Source: Rhodanobacteraceae bacterium (lineage in GTDB: Bacteria > Pseudomonadota > Gammaproteobacteria > Xanthomonadales > Rhodanobacteraceae). Taken from it: a DNA stretch of 64,000 bases. Where the stretch lies: positions 247,411 through 311,410 of the forward strand of contig PLNP01000055.1 in NCBI GenBank assembly GCA_003142815.1, given 5' to 3'. The notes under the pieces were generated by a model, which did no database searches, was not told where the DNA came from, and saw nothing but the letters and a program-made list of their open reading frames with translations. Of the stretch, positions 17,411 through 26,342 are shown one piece after another (position 1 is the stretch's first letter; each line of letters begins with the position of its first letter). Position numbers and translations under genes: made by a program.

Positions 17411-18367
17411 ATGTCGAAACTCACGGTCGTCGTGCCCGCCTACAACGAAAGCGAGGGCCTCAACGATTTCCATGCGCGGCTCGCGGCCGTGCTGGATGGC
17501 ATGGATCTCGAATCGGAAGTGCTCTACGTCGACGACGGCAGTCGCGATGACACCTACGCGGTCATGTGCGCGCTGCGCGCAACCGATCCGCGCGTGTCGA
17601 CGCTGAAGCTGTCGCGCAACTTCGGCAAGGAACTCGCGCTGACCGCGGGCCTCGACCATGTCGATGCGGACGCGGCGGTCGTTATCGACTCGGACCTGCA
17701 GGATCCGCCAGAGCTGATCCCGACCTTCGTGCAGCACTGGCGCGAAGGCTACGACGTCGTCTACGGCACGCGCGCCTCACGCGCCGGCGAGACCGGCTTC
17801 AAGAAGATGACCGCGGCGGGCTTCTATCGCGTGATGGAACGCCTTTCGAGCACGCCGATCCCGCGCGATACCGGCGACTTCCGCCTGCTCTCGCGGCGCG
17901 CGCTGGATGCGCTGAAGCAGGTTCGCGAACGCCAGCGCTTCATGAAAGGCCTGTTTACCTGGGTCGGCTTCCGCCAGTTGTCGGTCGTCTATCACCGCGA
18001 CCCGCGCCATGCCGGCGTGACAAAATGGAACTATTGGCGCTTGTGGAACTTTGCGATCGAGGGCATCACCTCGTTCTCGAACGCGCCGCTGAAAGTGGCA
18101 ACGTATTTCGGCCTGCTTGCCGCGGTGCTCGCGTTCGTGTTCGGAATCTGGGTGCTCGGCAAGGCGCTCTGGTTCGGCGACCCGGTGCGCGGCTATCCGT
18201 CGCTGATGGTCGTCGTGCTGTTTCTCGGCGGCGTGCAGCTGATGGCGCTCGGCGTGATCGGCGAATATCTCGGCCGGCTGTATGTCGAGTCGAAGCAGCG
18301 CCCGCTCTATCTGATTGATGAGTATCATCCGCTGCACGGCGGAGCCGAAACTGCGCCCTACCCTTGA
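17411..18367 (+). CDS. GtrB/DPMS-like membrane glycosyltransferase
   Basis: This 318-residue family-2 glycosyltransferase probably loads a sugar onto undecaprenyl phosphate at the inner membrane. It has the start VVVPAYNESEGL, the nucleotide-binding VDDGSRDDT (40-48), D93-S-D95 in IDSDLQDPPEL, and a GDFRLLSR stretch. Two C-terminal membrane helices follow (about 230-252 and 260-287). This matches bactoprenol glucosyltransferases (GtrB) and ArnC-like enzymes. No flippase (GtrA) or acceptor-modifying gene is adjacent, so the sugar and pathway stay open. The downstream secreted-protein gene follows after 10 bases with its own ribosome site, possibly in the same transcript. Confidence 0.85.
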   Translation: MSKLTVVVPAYNESEGLNDFHARLAAVLDGMDLESEVLYVDDGSRDDTYAVMCALRATDPRVSTLKLSRNFGKELALTAGLDHVDADAAVVIDSDLQDPPELIPTFVQHWREGYDVVYGTRASRAGETGFKKMTAAGFYRVMERLSSTPIPRDTGDFRLLSRRALDALKQVRERQRFMKGLFTWVGFRQLSVVYHRDPRHAGVTKWNYWRLWNFAIEGITSFSNAPLKVATYFGLLAAVLAFVFGIWVLGKALWFGDPVRGYPSLMVVVLFLGGVQLMALGVIGEYLGRLYVESKQRPLYLIDEYHPLHGGAETAPYP

Positions 18368-18377
18368 GGAACACTGT

Positions 18378-21300
18378 ATGAGCAAGCGTCTTGCGTGGCT
18401 GGCTGCGGCCGGTGTGACAGTAGCCGCGGCTGCGGCTGGATTCTGGAACGTCCACGAACCGCACAAGACAGGCCTGTTGCGCGGCGAAGCCGGGGGAGCC
18501 GAACAGGGCCGCCCGCCGGTTGACGGCGACTATTGGGCGATCCGCGTCGGTTACGGCGGCGATCCGCAGCATTTGCACTTCGAACCTACCTGGCTGCTCG
18601 ATGCCGCCAAGCAGGACAAGAAAATCGCGTCGGCCGTGCCGGCCGGCAGCAAGACCTATCAACACTCGGCCGACAAGGCGCTCGCACTCGATCCGAATGC
18701 GTTCACCCTGCTTGGCCCGAAGCCGCTGCGCGGCGAAGGTTTCGGCGCCAACAGCGCGGCCGGACGCACGAACGTCATTGTCAGCGATCCCGACGACTCG
18801 ACCGTTGCCTGGCTCGGCTCCGACGGCGGCGGCGTCTGGAAGACCGTGAACTGCTGCACGGCGTCGACGACCTGGACGGTCAAGACCGATTTCCCCGAAA
18901 TCGCCAGCATGGCGATCGGCGATCTCACGATGGATCCGACCTACCACAATGTGCTCTACGCCGGCACCGGCGATCTGCGCTACGGCTCGTTCTCGTTCGG
19001 CGCGGCCGGCGTGCTCAAGAGCACCGACTGGGGCGAAACCTGGAGCCTGCTCGGCGCCGACGTGTTCAACCCGTTCTATGGCCCATCGGCCGGCGGCTTT
19101 CCGCAGTATCAGGCGATCGGCAAGGTCGTCGTCGATCCGAACCAATCGAACAACGTGATCGTTGGCACCAAGACCGGCGTGTTTTTCTCGTACGACGCCG
19201 GCAGCAACTGGACCGGCCCCTGCTATACGAATAATTTCGCGACCGGCCCGAACGCACAGCGCCAGGACACGACCGGCCTGCTCGCGCTGAACCAGAGCAG
19301 CACGACCCGGTTGTATGCGGCGATCGGTACGCGCGGCCAACCCACCCCGGTGCAGCCGGACCTTGGCAAGAATGGCGCGAACGGCGTCTACAGCACGGCG
19401 ATGCCGTCCAGCGGCTGTCCGGCCAGTTGGACCCTGCTTGCGGACCACTGGCCGACGAACACCGGCAACGGCGTTGCCGGCGCGACGACGATCGGCCGTC
19501 TCGAACTCGCCGTGGCACCCACCGATTCGTTGACGCTGTATGCGATGGCGTCCAGCACCAACCTCAGCTCCGGTGGCGTGCTCGGCATCTGGAAAACCAT
19601 CGACGGCGGCACGACCTGGACACAGACCGGCACCAATGGCAGTTTCCCCGGAGGCGCCGGCAGCCAGATGTGGTACGACGCCGGCATCACGGTGTCGCCG
19701 ACCGATTCGAATGTGGTGTTCGCGAGCACAGTCGACCTGTTCCGCTCGATCAACGGCGGCGCGAACTTCACCAATCTGACGGGCGCGTACAGCGGCGGCC
19801 CCGTGCATCCGGACAATCATTCGCGCGCGTTCGTTGGCGGCGATCCGAACAAGCTGCTCAACGGCAATGACGGCGGCATCTACTACATCGACAACGCGCT
19901 CACGGCGACCAGCTTCAACAACGCCAACTGGATCCCGCTCAACGACACCTTGCCGACGATCGAGGTCTACCACGGCGACATCACTGCGGACTTTGCGACC
20001 GCGGCCAGTTCGGGCGTGAACGCTGGTTTCCAGGACAACGGCAGCGCAACCGCGGTGTTCAATGGCACGCCGGTCGCGGCCGACTGGAATTCCACGTATG
20101 GCGGCGACGGCATCGTCTCGCGTATCGAGCCGGTGCTCGGCCAACGCTGGTACTACTCGAGCCAGAACGGCGACGTGGTGGTGAGTACCAACGGCCCGAA
20201 CGGTGCCGATGCGAACGCCTCCGGCGGCTGGGGCGGCGATACGCTGAGCTTCATCTTCCCGTTCGATATCTATCGCTACGGCGCACTCAATGCGGCAGGC
20301 AGCGGCTGCACGAGCGCGAACGGTTGCACGCATCTGATCGCCGGTTCGAACCGCGTCTGGGAAACCACGACCGGCGGCGTCAACGGCAGCGGCTGGGCGG
20401 CGAAGACGGCGAATCTCACCAAGAACAACCTGATCCTCGGCGGCGACAATCGCTCCTTCATCAACCAGATCCACTATTCGGTCAGCAATCCGACGATTGC
20501 GATGGCAGCCACCAATGATGGCAACGTGCAGTACATCTTCGGCCTCGGCGTGAGCGGCGCGGCGACCGCCGTCAACGTGACCGGCAACAACGCGGTGCTG
20601 CCGAACCGGCCGATGCAGGACGTCGCGACCGATCCACTGAATCCGCTGGTCGGCTACGCCGCGGTCGGCGGCTTCACCCAGAACACGCCGACGACGCCGG
20701 GCCACGTGCTGCAGGTGACATGCACCGCGCAATGCGCCAGCTTCACCTGGGCCGACAAGAGCGGCAACCTGCCGGATATCCCGGCCAACGCGATCATCGC
20801 CAATCCGAATATCCCGAAGCAGGTCTTCGTCGGCATGGACTGGGGCCTCTACTACACCGACGACATCACCGCGGCGACGCCGGTCTGGCAGCGTTTCGAG
20901 GGTCTGCCGCACGTGATGGTGTGGAGCCTCGGTATCGACCGCGGCTTCACGACCCTGGCCGCATTCACGCGCTCGCGCGGCGCGTGGGCGTGGCCGCTGC
21001 CGGTCGGCACGGGCGGTAACACTGCGGACCTCGCCGTGACGATCGCCCCGCCGACCGTTGCGGAGCCGGGCCTGCAGCTGAACTACACGATCACGGTGAC
21101 CAACCACGGTCCGGCCACCGCGACCAATGTGCAGCTGACCAGTCCGACGCCGGCCGGCCTGACCTTTGTCGGCAACAGCGGCGATTGCACGACCGGCTTC
21201 CCGTGCGTGTTCGCAAGCATCCCCGCCGGCACCACGCAGACGGTGACGAGCAGTGCCTGCGTATCGCGCGGCTACACGGCTCCCGATCCGGTTCCGTTCA

Positions 21301-21413
21301 CCGCCTCGGTGAGTTCAGACACCACCGATCCGATACCGGGCAACAACAGCGCGAATGCGGCTTCGCCGCTCGTCCTCTCGCTGTTCGCGGACGGTTTCGA
21401 CTGCTCTGGGTGA
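18378..21413 (+). CDS. Secreted BNR/sortilin-repeat protein with DUF11 and C-terminal LFADGFD
   Basis: This 1011-residue exported protein begins with a signal-like hydrophobic segment (residues 5-24). Residues about 110-870 form beta-propeller type BNR/VPS10 repeats, with recurrent S/D-x-D-x-G-x-T-W motifs (GGGVWKTVN; TDWGETWSLLG; DGGTTWTQTG). About 885-1000 is a DUF11-type Ig-like domain (YTITVTNHGPATATNVQL). The last residues are LFADGFDCSG. A similar IFGDGFD occurs in the secreted protein at 38216. The ATG at 18378 has gagga upstream. No catalytic motif was identified. A 13-bp inverted repeat follows the stop. The substrate and location (secreted or surface-held) are unknown. Confidence 0.8.
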   Translation: MSKRLAWLAAAGVTVAAAAAGFWNVHEPHKTGLLRGEAGGAEQGRPPVDGDYWAIRVGYGGDPQHLHFEPTWLLDAAKQDKKIASAVPAGSKTYQHSADKALALDPNAFTLLGPKPLRGEGFGANSAAGRTNVIVSDPDDSTVAWLGSDGGGVWKTVNCCTASTTWTVKTDFPEIASMAIGDLTMDPTYHNVLYAGTGDLRYGSFSFGAAGVLKSTDWGETWSLLGADVFNPFYGPSAGGFPQYQAIGKVVVDPNQSNNVIVGTKTGVFFSYDAGSNWTGPCYTNNFATGPNAQRQDTTGLLALNQSSTTRLYAAIGTRGQPTPVQPDLGKNGANGVYSTAMPSSGCPASWTLLADHWPTNTGNGVAGATTIGRLELAVAPTDSLTLYAMASSTNLSSGGVLGIWKTIDGGTTWTQTGTNGSFPGGAGSQMWYDAGITVSPTDSNVVFASTVDLFRSINGGANFTNLTGAYSGGPVHPDNHSRAFVGGDPNKLLNGNDGGIYYIDNALTATSFNNANWIPLNDTLPTIEVYHGDITADFATAASSGVNAGFQDNGSATAVFNGTPVAADWNSTYGGDGIVSRIEPVLGQRWYYSSQNGDVVVSTNGPNGADANASGGWGGDTLSFIFPFDIYRYGALNAAGSGCTSANGCTHLIAGSNRVWETTTGGVNGSGWAAKTANLTKNNLILGGDNRSFINQIHYSVSNPTIAMAATNDGNVQYIFGLGVSGAATAVNVTGNNAVLPNRPMQDVATDPLNPLVGYAAVGGFTQNTPTTPGHVLQVTCTAQCASFTWADKSGNLPDIPANAIIANPNIPKQVFVGMDWGLYYTDDITAATPVWQRFEGLPHVMVWSLGIDRGFTTLAAFTRSRGAWAWPLPVGTGGNTADLAVTIAPPTVAEPGLQLNYTITVTNHGPATATNVQLTSPTPAGLTFVGNSGDCTTGFPCVFASIPAGTTQTVTSSACVSRGYTAPDPVPFTASVSSDTTDPIPGNNSANAASPLVLSLFADGFDCSG

Positions 21414-21421
21414 CCCTCATC

Positions 21422-21450
21422 GCGCCAGCGCCGAACCTCGGCGCTGGCGC
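21422..21450 (+). terminator. Strong hairpin after the BNR-protein gene
   Basis: Arms gcgccagcgccga and tcggcgctggcgc form a perfect 13-bp stem with a 3-base loop, 8 bases past the stop codon. No U-run follows, so it is either a weak or factor-assisted terminator or an mRNA-stabilising hairpin. Confidence 0.55.
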
Positions 21451-21536
21451 GTGTTGCGCGGCGACGAGCGCCGATCGGCAGCGGGCGCTAGACTGGGGTC
21501 ATGCGGCATCGGTCGCAATCGCTCGGGAGGCACCCC

Positions 21537-21965
21537 ATGCTCCAGGTCAAACATCTACTCGCGGAAAAGGGCAGCCACGTCCACACCATCGGCCCCGACG
21601 AACCGGTGCTCGCGGCGATCAAGGCCATGGCCGACCGCTATATCGGCGCCTTGCTCGTCCTTGACGGAGGCAAACTCGTCGGCATCGTTTCCGAGCGCGA
21701 CTACGCGCGCAAGGTCATTCTCAAGGGCCGCTCGTCCGACGCCACGCCGGTGCGCGACATCATGAGCGCTCCGGTCATCTCGGTCGATCCTGCGGACACC
21801 GTGGACACCTGCATGCGCCTTTGCACCGACAGCCGCGTTCGCCATCTGCCGGTCGTCGAGGCCGGCAAGGTCGTCGGCATCGTCTCGATTGGCGATCTGG
21901 TCAAGGCCGTGATCAGCGAGCAGGGTACGCAGATCGAGCAGTTGCAGCGGTATATCGCGGGGTAG
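21537..21965 (+). CDS. Two-CBS-domain protein
   Basis: This 142-residue cytosolic protein consists almost entirely of a CBS pair (about 5-62 and 72-132). Each repeat has a VGIVSxxD motif (LVGIVSERDYARK; VVGIVSIGDLVK). CBS pairs bind adenine nucleotides such as AMP, ATP or SAM and usually regulate partner proteins; here no catalytic domain is fused. The ATG at 21537 has a good gggagg ribosome site. The gene appears monocistronic, between a hairpin and a dispersed repeat. The partner is unknown. Confidence 0.9.
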   Translation: MLQVKHLLAEKGSHVHTIGPDEPVLAAIKAMADRYIGALLVLDGGKLVGIVSERDYARKVILKGRSSDATPVRDIMSAPVISVDPADTVDTCMRLCTDSRVRHLPVVEAGKVVGIVSIGDLVKAVISEQGTQIEQLQRYIAG

Positions 21966-22037
21966 ATCGCGCAATAGCGGCGACCCGCGTGATCGCTGAG
22001 CGATTCGATGCCCTTCGCGGCGTGTAGCCAGCCATAA

Positions 22038-22103
22038 GACGCTGGATCCCGGCTCGGGCGAAGCCCGGCCTGTCCTGAGCTTGTCGAAGGGCCGGGATGA
22101 CGG
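22038..22103. repeat. Dispersed 'ccgggatgacgg' element, copy 2
   Basis: It runs from gacgctggatcccggctcgg through the widely seen cctgtcctgagcttgtcgaa to gggccgggatgacgg. It shares the cgctgga and ggatgacg ends with the copies at 3821 and 31792. Confidence 0.75.
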
Positions 22104-22133
22104 GAGTGGGTTGGAGATCCGTGCGTGGCGTGC

Positions 22134-22799
22134 CTACGGCGCGTCCGGCTGTCGCTCCGGCCGCGCCGCGTCGAACGCGGGCAATGCCAGACATTGTTCG
22201 TTGATCCGGCGAATAATCGGGAACGGCGCCATGTCGACACCGGAGCGATTCGCACTGTAGACCTGCGGAATCAGGCAGATGTCGGCCAGCGTCGGTGCGT
22301 CGCCCTCGCAATACGCGCCGGTCGACGGATGGTCGGCGAGCAACGCCTCGAATGCCCGAAAGCCCTCTTCCATCCAATGCCGCGTCCAGCGCTCGCGTTG
22401 GGCTTGCGGCGTGCCCCATTCGCGTTCGAGAAACTGCATCACGCGCAGGTTGTTGAGCGGATGGATGTCGCAGGCGACCAGCATCGCCAGCCCGCGTGCG
22501 CGTGCGCGGCCGCGCGCGTTCGCAGGCAGCAGTTTCATCTCGCCGTCATAGGCTTCATCGAGGTACTCGATGATCGCCAGCGACTGCCGGATCGCGCGCG
22601 CGCCATCGACGAGCGTCGGCACCGCTTCCTGCGGATTCACTTCGCGGTACGCAGCGCTGTGCTGCTCGCCGCCATCCTTCAGCAGATGGATGGGTCTGCT
22701 TTCGTAGGGCAGACCCTTGAGATTCAGCGCGATGCGGACGCGATAACAGGCGCTGGAGCGCCAGTAATCATAAAGCCTCAGAATTTCATGGGCGGACAT
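22134..22799 (-). CDS. maiA: Maleylacetoacetate isomerase
   Basis: MaiA isomerises 4-maleylacetoacetate to 4-fumarylacetoacetate with glutathione, the fifth step of tyrosine breakdown. The 221-residue product is a zeta-class glutathione transferase. The active-site motif YWRSSACYRVRIALN is at the N-terminus, followed by NPQEAVPTLVDG, QSLAIIEYLDE and the helical C-terminal domain (CDIHPLNNLRVMQFL). The ATG at 22799 is preceded by gaggtgaggagc. It lies downstream of fah, hmgA and hppD on the same strand, so it completes the pathway. Confidence 0.93.
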   Translation of the reverse strand: MSAHEILRLYDYWRSSACYRVRIALNLKGLPYESRPIHLLKDGGEQHSAAYREVNPQEAVPTLVDGARAIRQSLAIIEYLDEAYDGEMKLLPANARGRARARGLAMLVACDIHPLNNLRVMQFLEREWGTPQAQRERWTRHWMEEGFRAFEALLADHPSTGAYCEGDAPTLADICLIPQVYSANRSGVDMAPFPIIRRINEQCLALPAFDAARPERQPDAP

Positions 22800-22859
22800 G
22801 CTCCTCACCTCATGGCAGCGCTCGCGAAGGTCGCCCCTCGATCATACCCCGCATCGGTT

Positions 22860-23900
22860 TCAAACACGCGGCTGGTAGCGCGTAACCGTCTGTTCGATCG
22901 CGCCGAACAGGCTTGCGCCGGCCACGTCGGTGATTTCGATGCGAACCGTGTCGCCGAACTTCAGGAACGGCGTCGTCGGCTTGCCGTCACGCAGGGTTTC
23001 CACTGTGCGCCGCTCGGCCAGACATGAAGCGCCTTTCGAGACGTCTTCGTTTGCGATCGTGCCGGAGCCGACGAGCGTGCCCGCGGAAAGCGGCCGCGTC
23101 TTCGCGACATGCGCGACGAGATCGGCAAAACTGAATTGCATATCGACGCCGCATTCGGCCTCACCGAACCACTGCCCGTTGATCTGGGTGCGCATCGGCA
23201 GATTCAGTTTGCTGCCCTGCCACGCGTCGCCCAGCTCATCGGGCGTGACGAACACCGGCGACAGCGCCGAACGCGGCTTCGACTGCAGGAAGCCGAAGCC
23301 TTTTGCGAGCTCGCCCGGGATCAAGCCGCGCAGCGAGACATCGTTGACGAGACCGACCAGCTGGATGTGCTGCGCGGCAGCGGCTGCGCTGACGCCCATC
23401 GCCACGTCGTCGGTCACGACGACGACTTCGGCTTCGAGATCAATGCCCCACTCCTCGCTTGCGGCGAGAATCGGATCACGCGCACCGAGAAAACCGGCAC
23501 TGGTCGCCTGGTACATCAAGGGATCGGTGTAGAAGCTCGCGGGCACTTCGGCACCGCGCGCACGGCGCACGCGTTCAACATGCGGCAGATACGCGCTGCC
23601 GTCGACGAATTCGTAGGCTCGCGGCAACGGCGCGGCGAGTGCACCGACATCGAGCGCGAAAACAGGCTCGCCATCGATGTTCGTTGCAGCCGTTGCAGCC
23701 GTTGCAGGAGCGGCGGATGCCACGACTCCGTTCAGCCGTTCGTACAACGCATTCAGGCGCGGCGCCGTGTTCGACCAATTCTCCAGCGCGCGCTGCAAGA
23801 TCGGCGCGATCGCCGATGCGCGCACCGCGCGGGTGAGATCGCGACTGACCACGATCAGCGTGCCGTCGCGGCCGCCTTCCTTCAAAGATCCGAGTTTCAT
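22860..23900 (-). CDS. fahA: Fumarylacetoacetate hydrolase family protein
   Basis: This enzyme hydrolyses fumarylacetoacetate to fumarate and acetoacetate, the last step of tyrosine catabolism. The 346-residue product has an N-terminal cap (1-95) and the FAH fold. Visible family elements are DPLMYQATSAGFLG, the acidic metal site in WGIDLEAEVVVVTDDV, LVNDVSLRGLIPGE and GSGTIANEDVSKG. The length fits the bacterial short form. It is followed 60 bases later by maiA. The cluster context makes the fumarylacetoacetate assignment much more likely than other FAH-family activities. Confidence 0.9.
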   Translation of the reverse strand: MKLGSLKEGGRDGTLIVVSRDLTRAVRASAIAPILQRALENWSNTAPRLNALYERLNGVVASAAPATAATAATNIDGEPVFALDVGALAAPLPRAYEFVDGSAYLPHVERVRRARGAEVPASFYTDPLMYQATSAGFLGARDPILAASEEWGIDLEAEVVVVTDDVAMGVSAAAAAQHIQLVGLVNDVSLRGLIPGELAKGFGFLQSKPRSALSPVFVTPDELGDAWQGSKLNLPMRTQINGQWFGEAECGVDMQFSFADLVAHVAKTRPLSAGTLVGSGTIANEDVSKGASCLAERRTVETLRDGKPTTPFLKFGDTVRIEITDVAGASLFGAIEQTVTRYQPRV

Positions 23901-23904
23901 TCGA

Positions 23905-24111
23905 TCATCCGTTGTGGTTGTTTGGCTTTGCGCGTTCGCGCAGCGCGGATTCCCGATGCCTGTTCGCGACGACCGGAGATGCCGCTTTCCGCTGCGCGTC
24001 GGCGTAAGTATTCCACTCCATCGCGATGAGTTGGACTGTGCTGATTACCATCATGAACATCAACGCCGGTATCAGCCCGAGCGGCAGTCCGCAGCGCAGC
24101 CACAGATACAC
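23905..24111 (-). CDS. Possible small membrane protein
   Basis: The frame from a GTG at 24111 would encode 68 residues with one strong hydrophobic segment (LGLIPALMFMMVISTVQLIAM) and a charged tail ending NHNG. An ATG start inside the hydrophobic part is also possible. There is no clear ribosome site. The amino acid make-up looks like real membrane protein and differs from the Arg-rich shadow frames around it. It could also be the remnant C-terminus of a multipass transporter. It sits between the methyltransferase and fah genes on the same strand. No family was recognised. Confidence 0.35.
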   Translation of the reverse strand: MYLWLRCGLPLGLIPALMFMMVISTVQLIAMEWNTYADAQRKAASPVVANRHRESALRERAKPNNHNG

Positions 24112-24124
24112 AGAGTACGTACGT

Positions 24125-24844
24125 TCACGCGCGCTTGCGCAGGACGGCGACGAGATTCGGATCAAGCGGCAGGCGATCGGTTCCATACAGCCTTGAGATC
24201 GAGCGCTCGATCCAGGCACGCCGCAGCGCCATCCAGCGATGCCGCAGCGCCCGCAACGCGCCCGGCCGCGACGATACGCGGCGCACGTTCGCGACGCGCA
24301 CGACATCGAGGTTGCTGATCGTCGCCAGATAGCCGATCTTGTAATGCGAGATCACGCTCTTGTGCGTGAAATCGCCATGCTGGTAGACGCGCCCGAACGG
24401 ACTGTGACCATTCGGAAAACGCGCCAGAAACACGCCGTCATCGGCAAGCAGCGCGGCGATATGGCGGAAGTTCGCGATCAGTTCGTCGGTATCCCAATGC
24501 TCGATCACGTCGAATGCGACGATGAGATCGTAACGCGCGTCTTCGCCGACGAGTTCGCCCAAGGATGCGTTGCGCGCCGCGTAACCATGCCGCGCGGCCG
24601 CAGCGAGCATATCCGGGTTGATTTCGAGGCCGCAGACCTCGGCGCCCTCGGATTTCGCCCAAGTGAGAAAGCTGCCGCTGCCGAAACCGATTTCGAGCAC
24701 GCGCTTGCCGCGAAGCGGCATGCCGCGGAACTCGGCCGCGAAATAGCGCGCTTCGCGTTCGCGCACTTCGAACGAGCCCTGCCAGCGCTTCCATTGCGCA
24801 TAGCCCTCGTATCCGTCGGTCGACTCGCCGGGTGTGTCGCTCAT
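24125..24844 (-). CDS. Class I SAM-dependent methyltransferase
   Basis: This 239-residue protein has a Rossmann-fold methyltransferase domain: motif I LEIGFGSGSFL at about 50-60, acidic motif II LEINPDML, and the post-motif DVIEHWDTDEL. The pattern is that of methyltransferase type 11/12 enzymes, several of which act in lipopolysaccharide or quinone modification. The C-terminal 60 residues are Arg/Trp-rich (RHRWMALRRAWIERSISRL) and may be membrane-associated. It lies inside the tyrosine-degradation gene run, between hmgA and fah, but no known step there needs methyl transfer. The substrate is unknown. Confidence 0.82.
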   Translation of the reverse strand: MSDTPGESTDGYEGYAQWKRWQGSFEVREREARYFAAEFRGMPLRGKRVLEIGFGSGSFLTWAKSEGAEVCGLEINPDMLAAAARHGYAARNASLGELVGEDARYDLIVAFDVIEHWDTDELIANFRHIAALLADDGVFLARFPNGHSPFGRVYQHGDFTHKSVISHYKIGYLATISNLDVVRVANVRRVSSRPGALRALRHRWMALRRAWIERSISRLYGTDRLPLDPNLVAVLRKRA

Positions 24845-24891
24845 CGGCGCATCTCAGCCGTGAAGGAGCGCGCTCGCCGCGCAAGACAAAA

Positions 24892-26253
24892 TCACGGCGT
24901 TTTCCGCGATGGATCGAAGTGCTTCTTCAGGCCGCGCCAGCAGTCCTGATAGTCGGCCTGCAGCTGCGGCGCATCGAGCGCCTGCCGGGTCGGATGGATC
25001 ACCGCGCGCGTCTCGAACATGAAGGCCATGGTGTCGACGATGTGGTCGGGCCTGGTCGTGTCCACCGCGCTCGCCTTGTCGAAACTCGCCGCGTCCGGAC
25101 CGTGGCCACTCATGCAATTGTGCAGCGATGCGCCGCCGGGCACGAAACCGCCGGCCTTCGCGTCGTAGGCGCCGTGGACCAGGCCCATGAACTCGCTAGC
25201 GATGTTGCGATGGAACCACGGCGGCCGGAACGTGTTCTCGGCGATCAGCCAGCGCGGCGGGAAGATCGCGAAATCCATGTTCGCGGTGCCCGGCGTGTCA
25301 GACGGCGAGGTCAGCACCGTAAAGAGGGAGGGATCAGGATGGTCGTAGCTGATCGAGCCAATCGTGTTGAAGCGGCGCAGGTCGTATTTGCACGGCGCGT
25401 GGTTGCCGTGCCAGCCAACAACATCCAGCGGCGAATGGTCGATCGAGGCGGACCACAACACGCCCTGGAATTTCGCGACCAGCTCGAAATTGCCGTCGAC
25501 GTCCTCGTACGCTGCGACCGGAGTCAGGAAATCGCGCGCGTTGGCGAGCCCGTTCGAACCGATCGGGCCGAGATCCGGCAGGCGCAATGAGCTGCCGAAA
25601 TTCTCGCAGACGTAGCCCCGTGCTTCGCCAGCCGCTCCTGCGCTTCCTGCGCCCGCGGCACTGGCACTTCCCTGTGCGGCGTCCGGCAACTCGACGCGAA
25701 AGCGGATACCGCGCGGGATCAGCGCGACTTCCTGCGGCTCGATCTCCAGCACGCCGAGCTCGGTCGCGATACGCAGACGGCCCTGCTGCGGAACGATCAG
25801 CAGTTCCGCATCGGCGTCATAGAAGAAGCGACCCTGCATCGAACGGTTCGCGGCGTAGATGTGGATGCCTACACCAGCTTGCGCCGCCGCGCCGCCGTTG
25901 CCGGCGATCGTGAACAGGCCGTCGATGAAGTCGGTCGCCGCGGTCGGCAGCGGGAACGGATCCCAGCGCAACTGATTCGGCGATGTCGGCGTCTCGTCGA
26001 AGCGGTTGTGGAAGCGCGCCTGGTCGAGCAGCTTGAACGCGCCATGCACGACCGCGGGCCGGATCCGATACAGCCAGCTGCGCCGATTCGCATGCCGCGG
26101 CGCGGTGAACGCTGTGCCTGACAGTTGCTCAGCGTAGAGGCCGTAGGCGACGCGCTGCGGCGAGTTGCGGCCTTCGGGCAGCACGCCGGGCAACACCTCG
26201 GTCGCGAATTCGTTGGCGAAGCCGGATTGATAGTTGCTGTATGCGATAGACAT
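24892..26253 (-). CDS. hmgA: Homogentisate 1,2-dioxygenase
   Basis: HmgA opens the homogentisate ring with Fe(II) and oxygen to give 4-maleylacetoacetate. The 453-residue protein has the expected length. It begins [16 protein letters not shown], as usual for the family, and carries the iron-ligand region: [16 protein letters not shown] gives the His and Glu, and [11 protein letters not shown] the second His. An Ala/Gly-rich insertion (about 190-205, [14 protein letters not shown]) is unusual; it lies in a loop and probably does not affect catalysis. It is followed by the methyltransferase and then fah and maiA. A palindromic repeat separates it from hppD. Confidence 0.96.
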   Translation of the reverse strand: MSIAYSNYQSGFANEFATEVLPGVLPEGRNSPQRVAYGLYAEQLSGTAFTAPRHANRRSWLYRIRPAVVHGAFKLLDQARFHNRFDETPTSPNQLRWDPFPLPTAATDFIDGLFTIAGNGGAAAQAGVGIHIYAANRSMQGRFFYDADAELLIVPQQGRLRIATELGVLEIEPQEVALIPRGIRFRVELPDAAQGSASAAGAGSAGAAGEARGYVCENFGSSLRLPDLGPIGSNGLANARDFLTPVAAYEDVDGNFELVAKFQGVLWSASIDHSPLDVVGWHGNHAPCKYDLRRFNTIGSISYDHPDPSLFTVLTSPSDTPGTANMDFAIFPPRWLIAENTFRPPWFHRNIASEFMGLVHGAYDAKAGGFVPGGASLHNCMSGHGPDAASFDKASAVDTTRPDHIVDTMAFMFETRAVIHPTRQALDAPQLQADYQDCWRGLKKHFDPSRKTP

Positions 26254-26277
26254 GTCGGGTGATCGCCTTCGCTGATA

Positions 26278-26330
26278 GCCCCTCTCCCATCGGCGACCGA
26301 AGGAAGTCCCTGTGGGAGAGGGGCTTTTTT
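26278..26330 (+). repeat. 'acttccttcgg' palindromic repeat, copy 2, with U-run
   Basis: Arms gcccctctccca and tgggagaggggc enclose tcggcgaccgaaggaagtcc. On the plus strand a run of six T follows, so it resembles an intrinsic terminator in that direction, although no plus-strand gene ends here. On the minus strand it sits between hppD and hmgA and could reduce read-through. Confidence 0.7.
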
Positions 26331-26342
26331 GATCATCGCGCG

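Noticed and set aside
18066..21107. Very long open frame antisense to the BNR-protein gene
   Set aside because: It is Arg/Asp/Val-rich low-complexity sequence with no domain or ribosome site. High GC leaves the antisense frame open; the plus strand has a signal peptide and domains.
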